From: an uncultured Prevotellaceae bacterium
Lineage (GTDB): Bacteria; Bacteroidota; Bacteroidia; Bacteroidales; Muribaculaceae
DNA: 20,438 nucleotides
NCBI GenBank assembly: GCA_947254205.1
Contig: CAMYCE010000034.1
Coordinates: 1 to 20,438, forward strand
Direction: 5' to 3'
The translations under genes and the position numbers were made by a program. The notes beneath the pieces are model-generated. The model did no database searches, was not told the DNA's origin, and was given only the letters and a program-made list of their open reading frames with translations. This document shows, one piece after another, positions 15,896-20,438 of this stretch. Position 1 is the stretch's first letter, and each line of letters starts with the position of its first letter.

Positions 15896-16495
15896 CTATT
15901 TTAGTTTATTCTCAATTTTTTGTTCCCATCGATAAAGTCCCTCGTTTTCATGCTTGATGATGACGGGCATGCCCACATAGGCATATTGCTCTTTGAGAAT
16001 GATGATGTCTTCGTCGAGCAACCTGATGCACCCTTCACTGTCGCGCCCTGGCACGCTCTCACGATTGCCCGTGCTGCCATGAATGCCAATGCCACTGTGC
16101 CCCGGAGTGGCAAGTCGCAAAAACCAGTGACCATATGACAAGATGCTGCCACGGCCATCGTGAAAATCGTGTTTCCAGTTGGAGGCATCTTGAATCATTG
16201 TGATGTGAAAGGGCTTGCCTTGGGGCGATTCGGGAGTTTTCATGTCGCCACGTCGTTGCTTGTTGCCCTTGGCACGGCTCAAGCAGGCAGGAAACTCGGC
16301 CAGCAAAGTGGTGTCGCCCTTTTGTGCCCGATAAACCCGCAGATTCAGGTCTTTTTTTGAAATCACGATAAAAGAGCCATCACCCTTGTTGCACATGCGG
16401 TTGGCTTCTTTTTTTTGTGCTGTTGCCCCCACTGCCATGATGGTGGCGGCAATGAGCGCGAGTAGTGTTGTGTGGAAACGGTTGATTTTAAGCAT
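15896..16495 (-). CDS. L,D-transpeptidase (YkuD family)
   Basis: This 199-residue exported enzyme has a signal peptide (residues about 10-26, ending VGATA). The YkuD domain covers about 42-185. Its catalytic region contains HGSTG (His139) and SEGCIRL (nucleophile Cys156, Arg158), the spacing expected for HX14-17[ST]HGC; glutamate 154 replaces the usual histidine before Gly-Cys. Family members form 3-3 peptidoglycan cross-links or attach lipoproteins; a carboxypeptidase-like or unknown role is possible. I chose the ATG at 16495 because it gives a compact signal peptide; the in-frame TTG at 16519 lies inside an inverted repeat. Forty bases separate it from the SH3b gene downstream. Confidence 0.88.
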   Translation of the reverse strand: MLKINRFHTTLLALIAATIMAVGATAQKKEANRMCNKGDGSFIVISKKDLNLRVYRAQKGDTTLLAEFPACLSRAKGNKQRRGDMKTPESPQGKPFHITMIQDASNWKHDFHDGRGSILSYGHWFLRLATPGHSGIGIHGSTGNRESVPGRDSEGCIRLLDEDIIILKEQYAYVGMPVIIKHENEGLYRWEQKIENKLK

Positions 16496-16508
16496 AATAA
16501 CATAATAT

Positions 16509-16570
16509 TGTATCCTCAATGCCCCTTTTCTCCATTTTTCATGTGGAAAAAAAGAAGTGTTGAGGATACA
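16509..16570 (-). repeat. 11-base inverted repeat between HEAT and transpeptidase genes
   Basis: TGTATCCTCAA (16509-16519) and TTGAGGATACA (16560-16570) are perfect inverted repeats separated by 40 bases, which themselves can partly pair (CTTTTCTCCA against TGGAAAAAAAG). The right arm overlaps the end of the candidate -7 box at 16569-16576. It may be the terminator of the HEAT gene, although no clear T run follows, or a regulatory element at the transpeptidase promoter. Confidence 0.55.
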
Positions 16571-16576
16571 AAGTTA
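16569..16576 (-). promoter_or_regulatory. Candidate -7 element for the transpeptidase/SH3b pair
   Basis: TAACTTTG on the minus strand matches TAnnTTTG exactly. A TTG lies 22 bases upstream rather than a full TTTG at 19-20. Transcription would start near 16565, about 70 bases ahead of the ATG at 16495. The box begins eight bases after the stop codon of the upstream HEAT gene. Confidence 0.5.
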
Positions 16577-16584
16577 CTTATAAA

Positions 16585-17775
16585 TTATAAATTTTCATCA
16601 ATAGTTTCCAACACCAAGTCTTTTTTGCTGTCGGCAGCATTGGCGTTGATGGCTTGTTTGAGTTTGCGCAAGTCGTCTTTGCTTCCGATTTGAGCAATTA
16701 CTTTCACAGCGCCATTGCGTCCCAGCCAGTTGGCATTGGCATCTTTGGCAATTTCGACCATCACTGCAACAAATTCTTTGGGCTTGAAATAGGTGGCTTT
16801 TTGAGCCCAAGCAGGATATTTGTTGCTATTTTGATGTTGCAACCGTCCCACTGTTGTCCAGTAGGGTTGCTTCTCGCTGCGAGGCGTTTTTTTGAGATAG
16901 GCCATTGTGGCGTCAAAAGCCGCCTTGCTGTAGTGCTCATGGAAGGGAAAGTCATACCACATGGTGTAGAGACTCTCCATGGCATCGCTGTGCAGGTCGC
17001 TTTGATTGGGGTCGTTGAGCACTTTGGAAAGTTCGGGAATCAAGGTCTCGTCATAAAGTTTACCGCAACGGCTGTAGATGGCTTTTTTCACATTTAAGTC
17101 TTTGTCGGCCATGAGCTTGAGGGTGGCTTCTTTCACGCCTTTCACGCCCACGCTCCACGAGTTGCCAATGGCATTGGCACACTCTTCGCGCACGGGGGCA
17201 CTCTCATGGTCGATTTTAGAGAGAATGTATTCGGCCACGTCGGCATTTTTCATCTCGTTGCTCAAAGCATCGATGCCACATTTAATCACATAGGGGTCTT
17301 TCTCTTTTTTGAGCACTTGCATCACTTCTTTGATGTTGGCGTCGCTCACACCAAAGAGCGATGTCACTGTGCCCATGATGTAGCCTCGCACTTGAGGATA
17401 GGGGCAGGTGAGGAGTTTGCGCTCCACTTCCTCGGCATTGTCGGGGAGTTCATGGTTTTGGAAAATTTCGTCGCGAGCTGAACCAATGGGGTTGTCGTCG
17501 AGCGTGAGATCTTCTTTGTCGATGCCCACTTTAGAATAGGCAAGCAACAGAGCTTCATATTCCACATCGGTGAGGCGTGTTTTGCTCTTGATCATGCTCA
17601 CAAGCCCCTCTTTGGTGAATTCTACACTCTCAAGGAGTTTCATGGCAGGACTATTCTTGTAGGACGACTCGTCGGCCATTTCGGTTGATGATTGTTCGGC
17701 ATTTTGTGACTTGTTGCACGATGTGCTCACCATGAATAGGGTGGCAACAATTGCCAATAGACAGATTTTTTTCAT
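16585..17775 (-). CDS. HEAT-repeat lipoprotein
   Basis: This 396-residue protein has a type II signal peptide ending STSC (Cys20), followed by a polar serine/glutamate-rich linker to about residue 42. Residues about 105-260 are alpha-helical pairs with the HEAT/armadillo-like pattern, for example DPYVIKCGIDALSNE, APVREECANAIGN and DLNVKKAIYSRCG. The lipobox lacks the usual leucine at -3, so lipidation is likely but not certain. HEAT repeats mediate protein contacts; no catalytic motif is visible. It starts 36 bases after the zinc-ribbon gene on the same strand, so it could be the third gene of the SPFH/zinc-ribbon operon. Specific role unknown. Confidence 0.8.
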   Translation of the reverse strand: MKKICLLAIVATLFMVSTSCNKSQNAEQSSTEMADESSYKNSPAMKLLESVEFTKEGLVSMIKSKTRLTDVEYEALLLAYSKVGIDKEDLTLDDNPIGSARDEIFQNHELPDNAEEVERKLLTCPYPQVRGYIMGTVTSLFGVSDANIKEVMQVLKKEKDPYVIKCGIDALSNEMKNADVAEYILSKIDHESAPVREECANAIGNSWSVGVKGVKEATLKLMADKDLNVKKAIYSRCGKLYDETLIPELSKVLNDPNQSDLHSDAMESLYTMWYDFPFHEHYSKAAFDATMAYLKKTPRSEKQPYWTTVGRLQHQNSNKYPAWAQKATYFKPKEFVAVMVEIAKDANANWLGRNGAVKVIAQIGSKDDLRKLKQAINANAADSKKDLVLETIDENL

Positions 17776-17811
17776 TGCTTTCTTATTTTTTAATAGTTAA
17801 ATATTTCTTTA

Positions 17812-18930
17812 TTATCTTGTTAAGTAATAGAGAATTATGATTGCAATCACTGCTGCTACAATGGTGGCTGCAATCTTAGCCTTGCTCAATGGGAACTCGC
17901 CTTCCACTTCACCGGTGCGACCATTCACTACAAACTGGTAGAGCTTGTCGTTATAGCGAAATGAGCTAATCCACACGGGCAGTAGCAAATGCTTGAATGC
18001 GAGATCTTCGACTGTGGTGTTGTGCGAGTTGATGCGTTGTTCAGCCCCACCAATGTCACGCCTGATGGCATTGTCAATCACATCGTCCATCTCGTCTTTG
18101 GCTTCTTGATAGGCTTGCTTGAAGTCTTTTTGATAGAGCTCGGTTACAAATCCGCTCAAGAAATCTTCGCTATATTTCACGCAGTTGTCCAAGTCCCATT
18201 GCTTGAGTCCTTTCAGCATTTGAGGGGGAAAAGTGTTGGAGGCAGGCACCAGCACATTGTCGAAGTCAACATCAACCTCTCCCCATGTGTCATACCACTC
18301 GATGTAGGACTCGGTTTCCTCTTTGCCGTCGCGTTGCACGGTGCGGGTGTGTCGCTCTCCTCGCTCTCCTTGATAGGTGGTGTGGGTGAAGGCATCATAG
18401 GCCCAATAGGGCATGTAGATGCCCTTGAAAGCTTCGGGGTCTACTCCGTTTTTTTTCACTTGCGAGGGCAAAAACCATCGACTGCCCAGCCATTTCTTGT
18501 AGGCCTCCATGCCTTGTAGCTTCTCGATGGCAAAGGGCAAGATGTATTCGGGCTTCCAGAATCGCGAGGAGTGGGCTTCGGTGAGAATAAGGCTTGTGCC
18601 ACAAAAGGGGCACGAAGCCGACGTCACATGCTCGGGTATCGTGGTGGTGGCACCACACTGGTGGCACTTGATTTCGTTGACCGGAGCAATTTCTTGGCAA
18701 TCTTGCACTTGGGCAGCGTGGGCCCAGTGTTCATAGTCGTTGCCTTTGAGGGGCACTGGTGTGAGATCGATTTTTTGCTCTTGTCCGCAATAAATGCATT
18801 TGAGATTGGCACTTCGTGGCGAAAATCGCATCATGCCACCACAAGCAGCACATTTCATCTGCTTGGCATCGTTTACTATCTTTTTTTCTTGCTGCTGATT
18901 GGGTTGAGCAGCATTGTTGTTTTCTTCCAT
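17812..18930 (-). CDS. Double zinc-ribbon protein with C-terminal membrane anchor
   Basis: This 372-residue protein opens with a polar asparagine/glutamine-rich segment, then two TFIIB-type zinc ribbons: Cys27/30/45/48 (CAACG ... CIYCG) and Cys89/92/107/110 (CHQCG ... CPFCG). The middle (about 120-345) has conserved-looking tryptophan/tyrosine clusters, for example YMPYWAYDAFT and LLLPVWISSFRY. It ends with one hydrophobic helix (about 353-370) and the short tail LTR, consistent with a tail-anchored protein whose ribbons face the cytosol. Similar zinc-ribbon proteins (YdjG-type in Bacillus) are encoded next to YdjI/SPFH proteins in PspA-related envelope-stress loci, and an SPFH gene lies directly upstream here. 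A partner role is inferred. Confidence 0.82.
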   Translation of the reverse strand: MEENNNAAQPNQQQEKKIVNDAKQMKCAACGGMMRFSPRSANLKCIYCGQEQKIDLTPVPLKGNDYEHWAHAAQVQDCQEIAPVNEIKCHQCGATTTIPEHVTSASCPFCGTSLILTEAHSSRFWKPEYILPFAIEKLQGMEAYKKWLGSRWFLPSQVKKNGVDPEAFKGIYMPYWAYDAFTHTTYQGERGERHTRTVQRDGKEETESYIEWYDTWGEVDVDFDNVLVPASNTFPPQMLKGLKQWDLDNCVKYSEDFLSGFVTELYQKDFKQAYQEAKDEMDDVIDNAIRRDIGGAEQRINSHNTTVEDLAFKHLLLPVWISSFRYNDKLYQFVVNGRTGEVEGEFPLSKAKIAATIVAAVIAIIILYYLTR

Positions 18931-18960
18931 ACCGATTTCAATTTATGGTTGCTTTTTTGA

Positions 18961-18994
18961 TAGGTTATTCCTGCTCAAAGGCAGGAATAACCTA
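18961..18994 (-). repeat. Strong intercistronic hairpin
   Basis: A perfect 14-base stem (18961-18974 with 18981-18994) with the 6-base loop TCAAAG lies in the 84 bases between the SPFH gene and the zinc-ribbon gene. No T run follows on either strand, so it may be an mRNA-stabilising or partial-termination element that lowers expression of the downstream genes, rather than a full terminator. Confidence 0.7.
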
Positions 18995-19014
18995 TGTTGT
19001 GAAGGAATAGTTGA

Positions 19015-20181
19015 TTACTGGGCTGGTGGCATGGGTGGGGGAGTGTTGCTCACAAAGAGTGACCCCAGCGCTTGCACTGTGCCGGCGGTTGCCCATGCAG
19101 GCATGCCTTGGGTCCACACCATGCTCTGAGCCGTGAGTTGGCCTTGTTGTGCCATCTGTTGCAGTTGTTGCATGTCAAATGGCCCTTGTTGAGCTCCATT
19201 CACTGCCACATAGTAGCTTGCTTGTTGGGGCATGGGTGGTGGAGGAGCCATTTGTGGTGCCTGTTGTTGCATCTGGGGTGCTTGTTGCTGCATTTGGGGT
19301 TGCATCATTTGTTGTGTCATTTGCTGTGCCATGGCCAGCCCCATGCCTGCTCCCATAGCATTGCCGGCCAGTCCACCGCCTCCACCATTGGGGTTGTTGG
19401 CCGAGTCTTTGAGAGAGTCGGCAAATTGCATTTGGGTGTAGCTGTTCATGTTGCCAATGATGCCCATGCTTGTGCGACGATCGAGAGCTTCTTCGACAGC
19501 TTCGGGGAGCGAAATGTTCTCGATGAGGAATTTGGTGAGGTCGATGCCATATTCGTCGAAGTCATCTTTCAGCCCCTCGGTGAGTGCTTGAGAAAACTCA
19601 TTGAGGTTGGAAGCGAGGTCGAGAGCGGCCACCTTTGATTCGCCCAAGTAGTCGGTGAACTTGGTGATCACAAAGTTGCGTAGTTGCTCGCTCACCTCTT
19701 CGGTAGTGAAATGACCATCGGTGCCCCCCACATTTTTCATAAACTTGGTGGGATCGCTCTGAATTTTGAAGCAATAGGAGCCAAAGGCTCGCATGCGTAT
19801 GGGGCCAAACTCTGGGTCGCGCAACATGATGGGATTGGCTGTGCCCCAACGCATGTTGAGAAATTGCTTGGTGTTTACAAAATAAACGTCGACCTTAAAT
19901 GGCGAGTTGAAGCCATATTTCCACCCCTTGATGGTGGTGAGAATGGGCATGTTTTGGGTAGTGAGCTCATAGCGGCCGGGTTGATACACGTCGGCAAACT
20001 GACCCTCGTTGACAAGTACTGCCACTTGGGTTTCGCGCACTGTGAGCTGTGCGCCATTCTTAATCTCGGATTGATAGCGTGGAAAACGCCAAATCATTGT
20101 GTCGTTGCTGTCGTCGGTCCACTCAATGATGTCGATAAATTCATTGAGCACCTTTTCTTTAAATGAATTGAATAGTCCCAT
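19015..20181 (-). CDS. SPFH/YdjI-like protein with C-terminal GYF_2 domain
   Basis: This 388-residue protein lacks a signal peptide. Residues about 1-240 match the SPFH 'virion core'/YdjI-like family: VLNEFIDIIEW (11-21), then an SPFH beta core with YQPGRYEL (66-73) and a helical part ending VEEALDRRTSMGII. Residues about 260-320 are a low-complexity Gly/Met/Gln/Pro linker with QQQAPQM repeated in tandem (298-311). Residues 323-376 (YYVAVNGAQQGPFDMQQLQQ ... VWTQGMPAWATAG) are a GYF_2 (DUF4339) domain, probably for protein binding. I start at the ATG at 20181 because MGLFNSF is the usual family start; an earlier start at 20268 adds an unrelated 29 residues. SPFH proteins scaffold membranes; the link to envelope stress is inferred from YdjI. 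Confidence 0.85.
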   Translation of the reverse strand: MGLFNSFKEKVLNEFIDIIEWTDDSNDTMIWRFPRYQSEIKNGAQLTVRETQVAVLVNEGQFADVYQPGRYELTTQNMPILTTIKGWKYGFNSPFKVDVYFVNTKQFLNMRWGTANPIMLRDPEFGPIRMRAFGSYCFKIQSDPTKFMKNVGGTDGHFTTEEVSEQLRNFVITKFTDYLGESKVAALDLASNLNEFSQALTEGLKDDFDEYGIDLTKFLIENISLPEAVEEALDRRTSMGIIGNMNSYTQMQFADSLKDSANNPNGGGGGLAGNAMGAGMGLAMAQQMTQQMMQPQMQQQAPQMQQQAPQMAPPPPMPQQASYYVAVNGAQQGPFDMQQLQQMAQQGQLTAQSMVWTQGMPAWATAGTVQALGSLFVSNTPPPMPPAQ

Positions 20182-20438
20182 ATTAATGATATTTTTAACT
20201 TGTTGAATTATTATTCCATTCAATTGTCTATACGCATTTTTGAGTGTGTGTGTGGATGCCTGTGCCATAGCAACAGTCTGCCAACACTGGAAGGTTCAAA
20301 TAGATTTTTTAGAAACAAAGGCTAAAAAAGTTCTATTCGTGGGTCACATTTTCAACTTATTCTATTGCCTATGGACTTTTTTAGATTCCAAAAACAACTA
20401 TAAAATCACCTAAATTGATATTTAGTTGACTTTAGTAC
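20182..20438. other. Upstream region of the SPFH gene, no feature recognised
   Basis: This AT-rich stretch at the window end must hold the promoter of the SPFH gene. I see no full TTTG/TAnnTTTG pair on the minus strand; TAGCCTTTG (20326-20318) is one base too long for the -7 box. No ORF, tRNA or clear repeat is visible. Confidence 0.4.

Noticed and set aside
19264..19310. Repeats in the SPFH gene as a CRISPR-like or mobile repeat
   Set aside because: They are in-frame codons of the QQQAPQM tandem repeat in a low-complexity protein linker.
20182..20268. Longer N-terminus for the SPFH protein
   Set aside because: The added 29 residues do not resemble the family, whose members start with MGLF-like sequence.

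Overview
The window looks like a chromosomal stretch from a Bacteroidales bacterium, possibly Muribaculaceae or a Prevotella-like relative (lineage below order is a guess). Supporting signs are promoters of the Bacteroidetes type (TTTG around -33, TAnnTTTG around -7), few Shine-Dalgarno sequences ahead of genes, lipoproteins of the DUF4369/thioredoxin-like type, and a secreted protein ending in an 'NMQG' type C-terminal tail. Most content is core genome; the accessory-looking parts are a low-GC pair of secreted paralogues and a 185-base palindromic element.

Layout from left to right. The 3' part of a tRNA-Val(TAC) with a terminator opens the window, followed by a DUF4369/thioredoxin-fold lipoprotein without a CxxC active site (+). 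A GT-B glycosyltransferase (-) and a GT2 glycosyltransferase (+) are divergent around a 73-base intergenic region that holds a very clear promoter. asd (+, lysine/threonine/methionine and diaminopimelate precursor) converges through a bidirectional terminator on prfB (-), which carries the classical +1 programmed frameshift and must be annotated as a joined CDS. A long-chain acyl-CoA synthetase (-) follows. Then come two tandem secreted paralogues with a C-terminal CnaB-like domain (-), an AT-rich island. Next is an apparent operon read right to left: parE, coaD and an S41 processing peptidase, with an ATGA stop/start overlap between the last two.

From 14748 to 15333 there is no gene, but a large imperfect palindrome (14951-15135) with a side hairpin. 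The right end is a run of five minus-strand genes that all point to the cell envelope: an SPFH/YdjI-like protein with a C-terminal GYF_2 domain, a double zinc-ribbon protein with a C-terminal membrane anchor, a HEAT-repeat lipoprotein, a YkuD L,D-transpeptidase and a secreted SH3b protein.

The items most worth a second look are the palindromic element, the secreted paralogue pair, the SPFH/zinc-ribbon envelope module, and changed motif residues in ParE (EGLSA for EGDSA), RF2 (SPY for SPF), the YkuD enzyme (SEGC for SHGC) and the thioredoxin-fold lipoprotein. I did not find a clear new defence or mobile system.
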